This document shows positions 23,961 to 33,096 of a stretch of 64,000 bases of DNA, piece after piece. A program made the position numbers and the translations under genes. Location of the stretch: NCBI RefSeq assembly GCF_005503145.1, contig NZ_SCNV01000001.1, positions 372,001 to 436,000 on the forward strand, read 5' to 3'. Each line of letters begins with the position of its first letter. Position 1 is the stretch's first letter. The stretch is from Burkholderia sp. 4M9327F10 (GTDB lineage: Bacteria > Pseudomonadota > Gammaproteobacteria > Burkholderiales > Burkholderiaceae). The notes beneath the pieces were generated by a model. That model saw only the letters and a program-made list of their open reading frames with translations, searched no databases and was not told the origin of the DNA.

Positions 23961-26465
23961 ATGCCGTCGCTGCTTACCGCAGAGTTGGTCCGACTCAACG
24001 CCCGCGCCAGCTCGAAACACGACGCGATTGTCCAGGCGGGCGAGTTGCTGGCCGCTGCGGGTTTTATCGAGCCTGGCTATCTCGAGAGCCTGCACGGCCG
24101 CGAGAAAGTCTCGAACACCTACCTCGGCAACGGCGTCGCCATTCCGCACGGCATGCAGGAAGACCGTCACCTGATCCGTCGCACGGGCGTGGCGGTGTTG
24201 CAATTGCCCGAGGGTGTCGAGTGGCACGACGGCGAGCGCGCCAAGCTGGTGGTGGCCATTGCCGCACAGTCCGACGAGCACATCGCGCTGCTGCAACGTC
24301 TGACGCGCCTGATCGGCGATCCGCAGCAACTGCACACACTGGTCGAAGCACGCGAGCCGCAGATTCTGGTCGACGCATTGAACGGCACGGCCGAAGCGCA
24401 TGTCAGCGTTGTCCGCTCCACGCCGGCCGACTTCGAGCAGCGCGTCGAACTGGTGCTCGACTACCCGCACGGTTTGCACGCCCGGCCCGCGAGCGCCTGG
24501 GTCGCGACCTCGAAGCGCTATCAGGCTGCCTTGCGGGTGCGTAACGGCGATGTTGCCGCCGATCCGAAGAACCTCGTCAGCCTGCTGCAACTCGGCGCGA
24601 CCGCGCATGCGAAACTCGTGCTGTCCGCGCAGGGCGTCGACGCGGTGGATGCCCTCGCGGCCCTGAAGCGGACCATCGAAGCGCTCTCAGCCGAAGAGCA
24701 TGAGCGCGCCGCAGCGGCCCGCGCCCGCCGCCAGAAGGCACAACCGGTACTGTGGACGCCGCTCGATCCCGCCGATGTCTTCGAAGGCGTCAGCGCCGGC
24801 CCCGGTTTCTCGATTGGCCCGGTGCGCGTGCTGCGCGCCACACAACTGGAAATCGAGGACCGTCCCGGCAACACCGTCGAAGCCACTCATCGGCTCGACG
24901 ACGCGCTGCGCAACACCGCGAACGAACTCGAAGCGCTCGCCCGCGAAACCTCGGCGCGTCTCGGTGCGGCAGAGGGCGAAATCTTCGCCGCGCACCGCGA
25001 ACTGCTGAACGACACCGAACTGCTGGGCCACGCCGCGCGCCTGCTGCTCGACGGCCACGGCGTGGCCTGGTCGTGGCATCAGGCGGCCGAGCAACAGGCT
25101 GCCCGCCTCGCGGCCCTGCCCGATCCGCTGCTGGCCTCGCGCGCCACCGACTTGCGCGACGTCGCGCGGCGCGTGCTGAAACATCTTGGCGAAGACGTCG
25201 CCGCACCGGCGCGCCTCGACACGCCCGCCATCCTGATTGCCGAAGACCTCACGCCGTCCGACACCGCGATGCTCGACCCGGCCGTGACCCTCGGCTTTTG
25301 CACGGTGTCCGGCGGCCCGACCTCGCATACCGCGATTCTCGCCCGCACGCTCGGCGTGCCGGCCGCCGTCGCCTGCGGCGCGGGGTTGATGCAGATTGCC
25401 GACGGCAGTGAAGCGGTGCTCGACGGCACTTCGGGGCGTCTGTATGTCGGCGTGTCGCCCAACGACCGCGAGCGCGCACGGCAGACGCAATTGCAACTCG
25501 CCGGGCAGGCCGAGCGCGCCGCCGCCAATCGCGCACTACCCGCCGCGACGCTCGACGGCCACGTGCTGGAGATCGGCGCGAACATCACGCGTCCGGAGCA
25601 GGTGCGCGACGCGATTGCCAACGGCGCGGACGGCGTCGGCCTGATGCGCACCGAGTTCCTGTTCCTCGAACGTCACGACGCGCCGAGCGAAGACGAACAG
25701 TACGATACCTACCGCCGCATGATCGAAGCCAGCGGCGGGCGTCAGTTGATCATCCGCACGCTCGATATCGGTGGCGACAAGCAGGTGCCGTATCTGAACC
25801 TGCCGCACGAATCGAATCCATTTCTCGGCGTGCGCGGTGTGCGTCTGTGCCTGCGCCGCCCCGACCTGTTCATCCCGCAGCTGCGAGCGCTCTATCGCGC
25901 CGCGAAGGAAGGTCCGCTGTGGATCATGTTCCCGATGGTCTCGACGCTCGACGAAGCCCGCCAGGCGATCGCGCTCGCGGAAACCGTGCGCGCCGAACTC
26001 GACGCGCCCAAGGTGCCGCTCGGCATCATGGTCGAAACGCCGTCGGCCGCCGCGTTCGCGGATCACTTCGCGGCGCTGGTCGACTTCTTCTCGATCGGCA
26101 CCAACGACCTGACGCAATACGTGCTGGCCGTAGACCGCGAACATCCGGAGCTCGCGCGCATGGCTGAGAGCCTGCACCCGGCCGTGCTGCGCATGATCAA
26201 GCAGACCGTCGACGGCGCGCGGCGCCATCGAAAGTGGGTCGGCGTATGCGGGGGTCTCGCGGGCGATCCGCTCGGCGCGTCGATTCTCGCGGGTCTCGGC
26301 GTCGATGAACTGTCGATGAGCGCCCGCGATATCCCCGCCGTGAAAACGCGGCTGCGCGGCGCACGACTCGATGCGCTGCAGGCGCTGGCCCGGCGCGCGC
26401 TCGATTGCGAAGACGTCGAGGCCGTGCGCGCGCTCGACAACGCAGAGATCAAGGCCGCCGCATGA
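23961..26465 (+). CDS. fruB: Multiphosphoryl transfer protein EIIA-HPr-EI (fructose PTS)
   Basis: This 834-residue protein carries the whole soluble phosphorelay. Residues about 1-145 are EIIA(Fru), with His63 in VAIPHG. About 160-245 are HPr, with His173 in GLHARPAS. About 265-830 are enzyme I, with His456 in GGPTSHTAIL, the PEP-binding FLFLERHDAPSEDEQ region and the C-terminal SIGTNDLTQYVLAVDR block. Phosphate passes from PEP to EI, HPr, EIIA and then FruA. GGAGACG lies upstream of the ATG. The gene overlaps fruK by four bases (ATGA). The domain order matches Pseudomonas and Xanthomonas type fructose systems. Confidence 0.95.
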   Translation: MPSLLTAELVRLNARASSKHDAIVQAGELLAAAGFIEPGYLESLHGREKVSNTYLGNGVAIPHGMQEDRHLIRRTGVAVLQLPEGVEWHDGERAKLVVAIAAQSDEHIALLQRLTRLIGDPQQLHTLVEAREPQILVDALNGTAEAHVSVVRSTPADFEQRVELVLDYPHGLHARPASAWVATSKRYQAALRVRNGDVAADPKNLVSLLQLGATAHAKLVLSAQGVDAVDALAALKRTIEALSAEEHERAAAARARRQKAQPVLWTPLDPADVFEGVSAGPGFSIGPVRVLRATQLEIEDRPGNTVEATHRLDDALRNTANELEALARETSARLGAAEGEIFAAHRELLNDTELLGHAARLLLDGHGVAWSWHQAAEQQAARLAALPDPLLASRATDLRDVARRVLKHLGEDVAAPARLDTPAILIAEDLTPSDTAMLDPAVTLGFCTVSGGPTSHTAILARTLGVPAAVACGAGLMQIADGSEAVLDGTSGRLYVGVSPNDRERARQTQLQLAGQAERAAANRALPAATLDGHVLEIGANITRPEQVRDAIANGADGVGLMRTEFLFLERHDAPSEDEQYDTYRRMIEASGGRQLIIRTLDIGGDKQVPYLNLPHESNPFLGVRGVRLCLRRPDLFIPQLRALYRAAKEGPLWIMFPMVSTLDEARQAIALAETVRAELDAPKVPLGIMVETPSAAAFADHFAALVDFFSIGTNDLTQYVLAVDREHPELARMAESLHPAVLRMIKQTVDGARRHRKWVGVCGGLAGDPLGASILAGLGVDELSMSARDIPAVKTRLRGARLDALQALARRALDCEDVEAVRALDNAEIKAAA

Positions 26466-27544
26466 ACACCGTTGTGACTGTCACGCCGAATCCGGCGCTC
26501 GATCAAACCGTGTGCGTCGAAAACCTCGCCCTCGGCGAAGTGAATCTCGCCGCCTCGCTCGAATTCAATGCGGGCGGCAAAGGCGTCAACGTGGCCGGGT
26601 GCCTCGCCGACTACGGCATCGAGACTATCGCCACGGGCCTGCTCGGCTCGGACGATGCGACCGCCTTCGATGCGATGTTCGCCGAGAAAAACATCGTGGA
26701 CCGTTTCGTGCGCATCGCCGGCCGGCCGCGCATCAACGTGAAGCTGGTGGATAGTGCACGCCACGAAACCACCGACATCAATGTGGCCACCTCACTCGCC
26801 ACCTCGTTGCCGACCACGGCCGACGTCGAAGCGCTGGAGCAGCGCATTGCCGAGCTGGCCGTAGCGGGCCGCTGGTTCGTGCTGGCGGGCAGCCTGCCGC
26901 CGGGCGTTGAGGCGTCCTTTTACCGGCGCGTGACGCGGGCCTTGCATGCGGCCGGTGCGCGTGTCGCGCTGGACACGAGCGGCGCGCCGCTCGCCGATGC
27001 GCTCGCCGCCACCGACGCCGAGGAACTGCCTGACCTGATCAAGCCGAACCGGGCCGAACTGGAAGCGGCGCTCGGCCGCACCTTCGCGGACGAAGACGCG
27101 CTGGTCCAGGCGGCCTGCGAACTGGTGAAGCGCGGCATTGAGTACGTCGTGGTGTCGCTCGGCGAGCGCGGCGCACTGGGCCTCACGCGCGCCGCGAACG
27201 TCTCAGGCGCGTCGAATGCATCCCCCGCCGCCGACGGCGCGGCCGACAGCGCGGCCAGATACGCAGGCTGGCACGCCGCGCCGCTGCGCGTGCCCGTCGC
27301 CAGCACCGTCGGCGCCGGCGACGCACTTGTGGCAGGACTGATCGCGAGCCTCGTCGAAGCGCGCCCGTGGCACGAACTCGGCCAGCGCGCCACCGCCTTC
27401 GCCGCCGGCAAGCTCGCGCGCGTCGGCCCGCATCTGCCGGACCACCCGACCCTCGACGCCCTCGCCGCGCGGGTCCAGGTGGCCAGCTTCAACGTTGCCG
27501 CAGATGCGCGGCACGTCACCCCACACCAAGCCGTACCAACCTGA
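26462..27544 (+). CDS. fruK: 1-phosphofructokinase
   Basis: This gene encodes a PfkB-family kinase of 360 residues that phosphorylates fructose 1-phosphate to fructose 1,6-bisphosphate. Seen are TPNPALDQT at the start, the first PfkB signature [17 protein letters not shown], the LIKPNRAEL segment, and the second signature [12 protein letters not shown] with the catalytic Asp. ATG 26462 overlaps the fruB stop. Typical FruK is about 310 residues. The extra length lies partly in an Ala-rich insert at about 235-265 ([18 protein letters not shown]) and partly in an extended C-terminus. It is separated from fruA by seven bases. Confidence 0.94.
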   Translation: MNTVVTVTPNPALDQTVCVENLALGEVNLAASLEFNAGGKGVNVAGCLADYGIETIATGLLGSDDATAFDAMFAEKNIVDRFVRIAGRPRINVKLVDSARHETTDINVATSLATSLPTTADVEALEQRIAELAVAGRWFVLAGSLPPGVEASFYRRVTRALHAAGARVALDTSGAPLADALAATDAEELPDLIKPNRAELEAALGRTFADEDALVQAACELVKRGIEYVVVSLGERGALGLTRAANVSGASNASPAADGAADSAARYAGWHAAPLRVPVASTVGAGDALVAGLIASLVEARPWHELGQRATAFAAGKLARVGPHLPDHPTLDALAARVQVASFNVAADARHVTPHQAVPT

Positions 27545-27551
27545 GAGAGCC

Positions 27552-29375
27552 ATGGACAAGCTGATTGGACTGGTGTCGTCCCCACAACAGAGCGCAACGC
27601 CGGCCGTCGCGGCGCAAGCGCTGAACCGCGCCGCACAGAAACGCGGCGCCACCCTCGCCGTCGAAACGCGTAGCGCGCTCGGCGTGCAGGATCCACTCAC
27701 GGTCGCACAGATCGCCACGGCGCACAGTGTGCTGATTGCCGCCGACGCCGGTGCCGAGGTCGACGAAACGCCCTTCGCGGGCAAGACCATTCACCGCGTG
27801 TCGCTCGACGATGCGATCCGTGAGGCCGACGCGGTGCTGGCGCGCGTGGCAAGCCTTGCTGCAGTCAATGCAAGCGCAGCGCCGCAAGCGGCAACCTCCA
27901 CGGCGAACGCAGCCCCGCGCACGCTAAAGATAGTGGCGATCACCTCGTGTCCTACCGGCATCGCCCACACCTTCATGGCCGCTGAGGGCCTCGCGCAAGG
28001 TGCGAAGTCGCTCGGCCACGAGATTCATGTGGAAACGCAAGGCTCGGTCGGCGCACAAAACCGCTTGAGCGACGAGCAGATCGCTGCCGCCGACCTCGTG
28101 GTGATCGCCGCCGATACCCAGGTCGACAAGAGCCGCTTTCGCGGCAAGCGCCTCTATGAAACCGGCACCAAAGGCGCTATCGGCAAAGGCGCGGCGCTGA
28201 TCGAACGGGCCATCGCCGAAGCGCAGATCGAAGGCGGCGCGGGCGGCGTGCAGTCCGCGCCGCAGCAATCCGGCGCGGCCGCGGGTACGGCCCTGGCCGA
28301 TCAGGTCGCGGCGGCCAAGAAGCAGCGTTCGGCGAAGTCGTCCGGCCCATACCGGCATCTGATGACCGGCGTCTCGTTCATGCTGCCGTTCGTCGTCGCG
28401 GGTGGCCTCCTGATCGCCATTTCGTTTGCGCTCGGCGGCATCTATGCCTTCGACGACGCGCACAAAGGCACGCTCGCATGGGCGCTGTTCCAGATCGGTG
28501 CGAAGTCGGCCTTTGCGCTGATCGTGCCGGTGTTGTCCGGGTACATCGCATACTCGATTGCCGACCGGCCCGGCATCACGCCCGGCATGGTGGGCGGCAT
28601 GCTCGCCGCGAGCCTGGGCGCGGGCTTTCTCGGCGGCATCATCTCGGGTTTCCTCGCGGGTTATACCGCACTCCTCATTAGCCGCAAGCTGAAACTGCAC
28701 CGCAACCTCGAAGGCCTGAAACCGGTCCTGATCATTCCGCTAATGTCGACGCTGGTGGTCGGCCTGTTGATGATCTATGTGGTGGGCACTCCGGTGGCCA
28801 GCGCACTGCATGGCCTCGAGAACTGGCTGCGTTCGATGCAGACCGGCAGCGCCGTTACGCTCGGCCTGCTGCTCGGCGCGATGATGGCCTTCGACATGGG
28901 CGGTCCGGTCAACAAGGCGGCCTATGCATTCAGCACCGGCCTGATCGCAAGCCAGGTCTATACGCCGATGGCGGCGGCAATGGCAGCAGGGATGACGCCG
29001 CCGCTCGGCATCGCGCTCGCCACGTGGATCTTCCGCAACCGCTTTGTGCTGGATGAACGCGAAGCGGGCAATGCAGCAGCCGTACTCGGCATGGCATTCA
29101 TTACCGAAGGCGCGATTCCGTTTGCAGCCCGCGACCCGATGCGGATCATTCCGGCGTGCGTGGCAGGCTCGGCGATTACGGGCGCGATTTCGATGGCCGC
29201 AGGCGTGGAACTGAAGGTGCCTCACGGCGGTATTTTCGTGTTGCCCATTCCGAATGCTGTCACGCATCTTGGCATGTACGTCGTGGCGATCGCGGTTGGA
29301 ACGCTCGTCACCGCGGTGGCGGTCGGCTTGCTGAAACGCCCGCTCAGCGCGGGCGCCGCCGTTGCCTCGGCCTGA
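27552..29375 (+). CDS. fruA: Fructose PTS permease EIIB'BC
   Basis: This 607-residue permease has three parts. Residues 1-105 are a degenerate EIIB' domain in which the phosphorylation site is lost (SSPQQS replaces the Cys motif). Residues about 123-225 are active EIIB, with Cys133 in [18 protein letters not shown]. From about 265 on is the membrane-embedded EIIC domain with roughly eight to ten helices. It imports fructose and releases fructose 1-phosphate for FruK. The ATG follows GAGAGAG. It closes the fruBKA operon under the divergent LacI regulator. Confidence 0.95.
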   Translation: MDKLIGLVSSPQQSATPAVAAQALNRAAQKRGATLAVETRSALGVQDPLTVAQIATAHSVLIAADAGAEVDETPFAGKTIHRVSLDDAIREADAVLARVASLAAVNASAAPQAATSTANAAPRTLKIVAITSCPTGIAHTFMAAEGLAQGAKSLGHEIHVETQGSVGAQNRLSDEQIAAADLVVIAADTQVDKSRFRGKRLYETGTKGAIGKGAALIERAIAEAQIEGGAGGVQSAPQQSGAAAGTALADQVAAAKKQRSAKSSGPYRHLMTGVSFMLPFVVAGGLLIAISFALGGIYAFDDAHKGTLAWALFQIGAKSAFALIVPVLSGYIAYSIADRPGITPGMVGGMLAASLGAGFLGGIISGFLAGYTALLISRKLKLHRNLEGLKPVLIIPLMSTLVVGLLMIYVVGTPVASALHGLENWLRSMQTGSAVTLGLLLGAMMAFDMGGPVNKAAYAFSTGLIASQVYTPMAAAMAAGMTPPLGIALATWIFRNRFVLDEREAGNAAAVLGMAFITEGAIPFAARDPMRIIPACVAGSAITGAISMAAGVELKVPHGGIFVLPIPNAVTHLGMYVVAIAVGTLVTAVAVGLLKRPLSAGAAVASA

Positions 29376-29430
29376 GCGCAGGTTGCCCCTCGGCCCCGAA
29401 CGTTCAACTCTGCGCAGCGGCACGGTCGTC

Positions 29431-29685
29431 ATGACACACGAGCACAGCGAGACGTATAGAGGCTACCGGATACGGGTAGAAGGCGTCCCGGGAGACGGCC
29501 ACGGCCTGAAGATTCGCCGCACGCTCGCACGGCAACTGGGCGATCATCATGCCGCCCGTTACGAGCACGAAGCGCCCGGCGTGCACCCGGCAGACGCGCT
29601 TGACGACGCCTTTGCTGACGCGATCCGCGACGCACGTGAAGCGGTAGACCGCCTGCTCGGCGGCTGGCATTCTGCGTACGCTTAG
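29431..29685 (+). CDS. Small hypothetical protein (84 aa)
   Basis: The ATG at 29431 begins MTHEHSETYRGYRIRVEGVP. The protein is soluble and acidic/His-rich, with an amphipathic C-terminal helix (ALDDAFADAIRDAREAVDRLL). Only 55 bases separate it from fruA, so read-through is possible, but there is no strong ribosome-binding site. The layout resembles small uncharacterised Burkholderia proteins beginning with a YRGYxI strand; the function is unknown. Confidence 0.6.
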   Translation: MTHEHSETYRGYRIRVEGVPGDGHGLKIRRTLARQLGDHHAARYEHEAPGVHPADALDDAFADAIRDAREAVDRLLGGWHSAYA

Positions 29686-29715
29686 GTAAAGAGCGACGCA
29701 GAACGTGAAAGCCGT

Positions 29716-29740
29716 GGGACGGTCATGGGTTGACCGTCCC
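29716..29740. terminator. Perfect 10-bp stem-loop between convergent genes
   Basis: GGGACGGTCA and TGACCGTCCC are separated by TGGGT. It sits between the ends of the small gene (29685) and the SYLF lipoprotein gene (29747), so it can serve both directions. There is no T-run. Confidence 0.6.
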
Positions 29741-29746
29741 CCCCGC

Positions 29747-30337
29747 TCAGATCACCAGACGCGAGATCTTCGAGCCTTCCAGCGAGACACCCGCCATCAG
29801 CCCTGCGTTGGTCAGCACAAAGGCCTGTACCGGGCTCGTTGCGGTCGAGGTGTCGATATCGCCGTTCGCCCCCACCTTGACGACCGCCACGGTCGCATCC
29901 GCACCCGCCGCCCAACCCTGGCTTTCGCGGAATTTATTGAGCGCGTCCTGCGTCATGAACAGGAACACAATCGCCTTGGATTGCGCACCAATCTGCAGAC
30001 CGAAGGATCCCGCAGCAATGCTGTAGTAACCGGTGGTTCGCCCTGCCACGCGCAGTGCGCCCTGCCCGTACTGACCGCCCACCCAGAAGCCGGCGGCGAT
30101 AACCGAGGGGAACACCAGCACGCCTTGTGCCTTGGAGAGGAGCTCGCGAGAGCCGTGCACGGTGTCATATAGGCGGGACAGTGTCGAGTCGACCCCGGCG
30201 TTGATGGTCTGACGCTTGCCCGCGTCGGTAGACGAGCCGGTGTCGGAGGACGGCGGAGTCGTCGTGCAGCCAGCTAGCGCGAGACCTGTCGAGGCAAGCG
30301 CTGCGCTTGTCGAGAGAATAAATTGTCGGCGACGCAT
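29747..30337 (-). CDS. SYLF-domain lipoprotein (BPSL1445 family)
   Basis: This 196-residue protein has a lipoprotein signal (LALAGC, Cys23 lipidated), a Thr/Ser-rich linker, and a SYLF/Ysc84 domain: LLSKAQGVLVFPSVIAAGF, VGGQYGQGALRV, GSFGLQIGAQSKAIVFLFM. SYLF domains bind phosphoinositides in eukaryotes; bacterial members are abundant envelope lipoproteins of unknown role. AAGGAATCC lies upstream of the ATG. Confidence 0.9.
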   Translation of the reverse strand: MRRRQFILSTSAALASTGLALAGCTTTPPSSDTGSSTDAGKRQTINAGVDSTLSRLYDTVHGSRELLSKAQGVLVFPSVIAAGFWVGGQYGQGALRVAGRTTGYYSIAAGSFGLQIGAQSKAIVFLFMTQDALNKFRESQGWAAGADATVAVVKVGANGDIDTSTATSPVQAFVLTNAGLMAGVSLEGSKISRLVI

Positions 30338-30683
30338 GGTGGATTCCTTCTCTTATGTGAATGGGACAGTTGAGCCGCGGCCAACCGGGACAACAATTAC
30401 CGGTAGCGGCACCCGATCTGGTCTTTGTTCATGTACCCTCCCTGAACGGTAAGCCTGTCATTCGCAGCTACACCCGTAGTCGCAAAATGCGGGCCACGTC
30501 GCCCCATGGCTGCCTGCGCAGGCGCCAACAGGCAATCGGGCCGCTCAAGGCGGGGCTAAGAACAAGGAAAGAGACGAAGAAGAAGGCGTGTAGCGAAGTG
30601 CGGGCTTCAAACGCCCAGGCAGGGAAAAAATGACATACACCCGGTATGTCTTACGCGGGGGCTTGCAGTGATGGCCGGCTTCG
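30338..30683. other. 346-bp gap with an 11-codon leader-like frame
   Basis: This is the upstream region of the SYLF gene. On the minus strand, ATG at 30432 preceded by GGGAGGG starts the frame MNKDQIGCRYR, ending at 30397, about 60 bases before the SYLF start. Its first six residues resemble the start of CsbD-family proteins, but the frame stops at once. No other gene seen. Confidence 0.4.
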
Positions 30684-30860
30684 CTAGCGTCGCGGCCGGC
30701 GGTTCTTCCAGTTTTGCACCAGCAGCGCCACCATGCCGCCTAAGGCCAGCGTCGCCACATAACCGGCCATGCGCACCACTGCCTCGCCATACTGGCCGGC
30801 AAACACCGCGGCGAGCATCGCCACGATAAAGACCGCAAGCAATCCGAGTAGTGGTTTCAT
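30684..30860 (-). CDS. Small two-helix membrane protein (58 aa)
   Basis: From ATG 30860, preceded by GGAGGGG at ideal spacing, the frame gives MKPLLGLLAVFIVAMLAAVF, then AGQYGEAVVRMAGY, a second hydrophobic helix VATLALGGMVALLV and a basic tail NWKNRRPRR. The two helices, short loop and basic C-terminus are those of a small inner-membrane protein with both ends inside. No family recognised. Confidence 0.65.
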   Translation of the reverse strand: MKPLLGLLAVFIVAMLAAVFAGQYGEAVVRMAGYVATLALGGMVALLVQNWKNRRPRR

Positions 30861-31047
30861 CTAAGAGCCCCTCCGCAGTTGGCTCAAGAACCAGCGTCAC
30901 ATCTGAATAAGAAGCGTAATGGATGAAACGCGCAAGTGCGGCAAACCCGAAACGTTGGCGACGGCTGGTTGCGAGCGAACGGCTGGCGGTTGCCTGCTTA
31001 AGGATCGCGCAGTTCGCCGCAACCGCCGTGTGCCTGGCTGCCAAAAC

Positions 31048-31407
31048 CTAGCTTCCAGAATAGAGATTGCAGAAGCTGACCGGACCGACGCAATCCGCTG
31101 CCTTGAGCGGCATGTGGGCACCGCTTGAACTGGAGCCCGACATGGCGCCGCCCACGCTCGCCGCATCGACGGACGCGTCATTCGCGACGCGCTCGTTGCC
31201 TTGAGCGGCAAGCTTCGCTTCGGCAGCCTGAACGTCGGCCGGATAGCTCGTGTCGCTCGACGCGGCGGGATTGTAGCCGGCTTGCTCGACACGCACGAGG
31301 TCGGCGTAGACCTCGGCACGGCTCGTTCCCTGTGCGAAGGCAGTTGAAAACACGCCCGTCGAAGCGAGAAGGGCAACCGAAAGGGTGATCTTTGCAAAGC
31401 TTTTCAT
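31048..31407 (-). CDS. DUF4148 family exported protein
   Basis: This protein has 119 residues, with a signal peptide cleaved after FSTAFA (about residue 25). The DUF4148 core is TSRAEVYADLVRVEQAGYNP followed by SYPADVQAAEAKLAAQ. The family is almost confined to Burkholderiales, occurs in many copies per genome, and has no known function. The C-terminus has a Ser/Gly linker and two Cys (ADCVGPVSFC) that could form a disulfide. AGGAG precedes the ATG. A GGAATA-N17-GTT promoter candidate lies at 31455-31480. Confidence 0.88.
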   Translation of the reverse strand: MKSFAKITLSVALLASTGVFSTAFAQGTSRAEVYADLVRVEQAGYNPAASSDTSYPADVQAAEAKLAAQGNERVANDASVDAASVGGAMSGSSSSGAHMPLKAADCVGPVSFCNLYSGS

Positions 31408-31454
31408 TTCAAACTCCTAACTGATAGTGGGTGGGTGACGCATTCATCGAGGTG

Positions 31455-31480
31455 AACATCAAAACTGCGTCGGGTATTCC
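31455..31480 (-). promoter_or_regulatory. GGAATA-N17-GTT promoter candidate for the first DUF4148 gene
   Basis: On the minus strand GGAATA is followed by exactly 17 bases and GTTC, 48 bases upstream of the ATG at 31407. The same layout recurs before the next DUF4148 gene and once on the plus strand, resembling extracytoplasmic-function (ECF) sigma promoters. Confidence 0.5.
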
Positions 31481-31518
31481 AGATTTTTCAACAAAATCTA
31501 AACAGAAATATCTTTCTC

Positions 31519-31788
31519 TTACTGATTCGCACTACTACCTGATTCGTAGACGGCAGCAATCTTGCCGTCATTTGCCGACGATGCCCGCGCCTGTTGCTGC
31601 AGCCGCTCCACCTGTTGCGCGAAGATCGGGTTGACGTCCGGGTATGACGAGTCGGTCACATAGCCAAGACCGTTTTGTTGCGCTTCGATCAGTTCCCGAT
31701 ACACCTGAGCCCGTGTCTTTCCTTCGGCGAAAGCGCTCGATGAAGCGAGTACGGCGACAGACAACACGGCAAATGCGATTTTCTTCAT
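31519..31788 (-). CDS. DUF4148 family exported protein
   Basis: This protein has 89 residues with signal peptide MKKIAFAVLSVAVLASSSAFA and the core KTRAQVYRELIEAQQNGLGY, VTDSSYPDVNPIFAQQVERL. It is a close paralogue of the protein at 31048-31407, lacking its Cys-containing tail. CTGGAG precedes the ATG. It has its own GGAATA-N17-GTT promoter candidate, so the two paralogues are probably co-regulated as separate transcripts. Confidence 0.88.
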   Translation of the reverse strand: MKKIAFAVLSVAVLASSSAFAEGKTRAQVYRELIEAQQNGLGYVTDSSYPDVNPIFAQQVERLQQQARASSANDGKIAAVYESGSSANQ

Positions 31789-31828
31789 GATGAACTCCAG
31801 TGAGTTTGGGTCGGCCTACGTGATGGAG

Positions 31829-31854
31829 AACCCAACTTGCACAGGGTTTATTCC
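31829..31854 (-). promoter_or_regulatory. GGAATA-N17-GTT promoter candidate for the second DUF4148 gene
   Basis: On the minus strand GGAATA (31854-31849) is followed by 17 bases and GTTC, 41 bases before the ATG at 31788. It forms one arm of an inverted pair with the plus-strand element at 31935-31960 (shared GGTTTATTCCC core). Confidence 0.55.
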
Positions 31855-31934
31855 CGGCAAAGCAAAAAAAGACGTGCAACGGAACGTCGCTATGCGCCTG
31901 GAACGCCGTTTAAGCGCGAAACGCAAGATCCCGG

Positions 31935-31960
31935 GGAATAAACCGCCTCGTCATCGTGTT
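31935..31960 (+). promoter_or_regulatory. GGAATA-N17-GTT promoter candidate on the plus strand
   Basis: GGAATA at 31935-31940, 17 bases, then GTT at 31958-31960. It points right, into a region with no convincing plus-strand gene and then antisense to the gene at 32179-33096. Confidence 0.4.
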
Positions 31961-32178
31961 AGCGCAATTGGCACAGGCTGATCCTTGCGGACGCGCCAGC
32001 GGTTGTGCGTCGAAGCATGGCTCTGCATGCCATTTTCGTCAGAGGAAACGCTGGTCAGGATGAAAGCGCTGTTGGGCAGGCGTTCGAATGCGTCTTGTCC
32101 GAGGACGCGAGGACGATGCTGGGGAATACCGGTTGCAAGGCCGCACGCCACCGCCTGGCACTCGACGCAGCAGAGTGG
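31961..32178. other. Region without a firm gene
   Basis: A 66-codon minus-strand frame (31951-32151, GTG start) and overlapping plus-strand frames exist, but none has a ribosome-binding site or known motif. The rightward promoter candidate at 31935-31960 would transcribe this stretch. Confidence 0.3.
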
Positions 32179-33096
32179 CTACCAGTCAAGCGCCACCGCA
32201 TGGGCTGTCCGGCTCGGCGCACCACCCGGTCCGGCAGGATCGGGATTGCCGAAACGCGGCAGGGCGCCGTCCGAACGGGCACGCTCGACCTCCATGCGTA
32301 CCTCGGCGCGGGTTTTCGGCGCCTGAGTCGACACCGTTGGCGTCGGCGCGCGCACGGGATCGCTTTGCGTCGTCTGCACAACGTGTGTCGCCGGCGGTGG
32401 GAGCGCAACCGATTGCGCGGAGGCTGACACTTCGGCGGCTGGCTGGGCCAACACGGGCGAAGCAATAGCTAACTGCGGACTCGCCGGAATGGAACGTGAT
32501 TCTTCAGGCTTATTGCTCGTTCCGCTTGCCGATTCGACTTCGGGCGTCCACGTACTCCGCGCGTATTGCGGCGGACGACCCGCACGCTCGTGGCTCAACG
32601 CCAGGACGCGGTGCGCATGCTCCATTGGAGACGAGGATCGCGAGGCAAACCGATGCGGGTGCAACGTTGCCGGTGCCTCGACCACATGCCCAGGCGGCAA
32701 CGCACGGTTCACGCCGCCTTCGCGCGCCTGCAATTCGCTTTGCAGCGCGATGAGCCGCGGATCGTCTTTGTAAAGCGTCTGCTCTGCACCCAGCAACACC
32801 CTCGCCGAAGCAAGGTCGTTACGTTGCAGGCTTGCGCGAACAGCATCAAGAACGGCCGCATGGCTCGCGTCCAAACGGCGATCTGCCTGGACCGCGACCT
32901 TGCCCGTCGCCAGCCATGCGGCATGCGGACCATCCGGAGCACCGGCAGGCAGCACGCCCCGATGCTCAAAACTGGCCGGATCGGCGGGCAAGCCGCCCTT
33001 GCCCGGACGCAGCATAAAGACTGTGACCGTGAGCGCGCCCATCAGAACGCTAGCCAGAATCGCTACCTTTGGATTGCCGATCGGGTTTGTGATCAT
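32179..33096 (-). CDS. Membrane-anchored protein with C-terminal DUF4148-like motif
   Basis: This protein has 305 residues from ATG 33096. One N-terminal membrane segment (about residues 10-28, AILASVLMGALTVTVFML) is followed by a helical region with ARVLLGAEQTLYKDDPRL and a long Pro/Ala/Ser/Thr-rich stretch (about 150-255). The C-terminus KTRAEVRMEVERARSDGALP, RFGNPDPAGPGG is a DUF4148 core of the larger subtype. The layout, an anchor plus low-complexity tether plus DUF4148 module, differs from the two small exported paralogues downstream. The unordered linker could span the periplasm. Function unknown. Confidence 0.75.
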   Translation of the reverse strand: MITNPIGNPKVAILASVLMGALTVTVFMLRPGKGGLPADPASFEHRGVLPAGAPDGPHAAWLATGKVAVQADRRLDASHAAVLDAVRASLQRNDLASARVLLGAEQTLYKDDPRLIALQSELQAREGGVNRALPPGHVVEAPATLHPHRFASRSSSPMEHAHRVLALSHERAGRPPQYARSTWTPEVESASGTSNKPEESRSIPASPQLAIASPVLAQPAAEVSASAQSVALPPPATHVVQTTQSDPVRAPTPTVSTQAPKTRAEVRMEVERARSDGALPRFGNPDPAGPGGAPSRTAHAVALDW

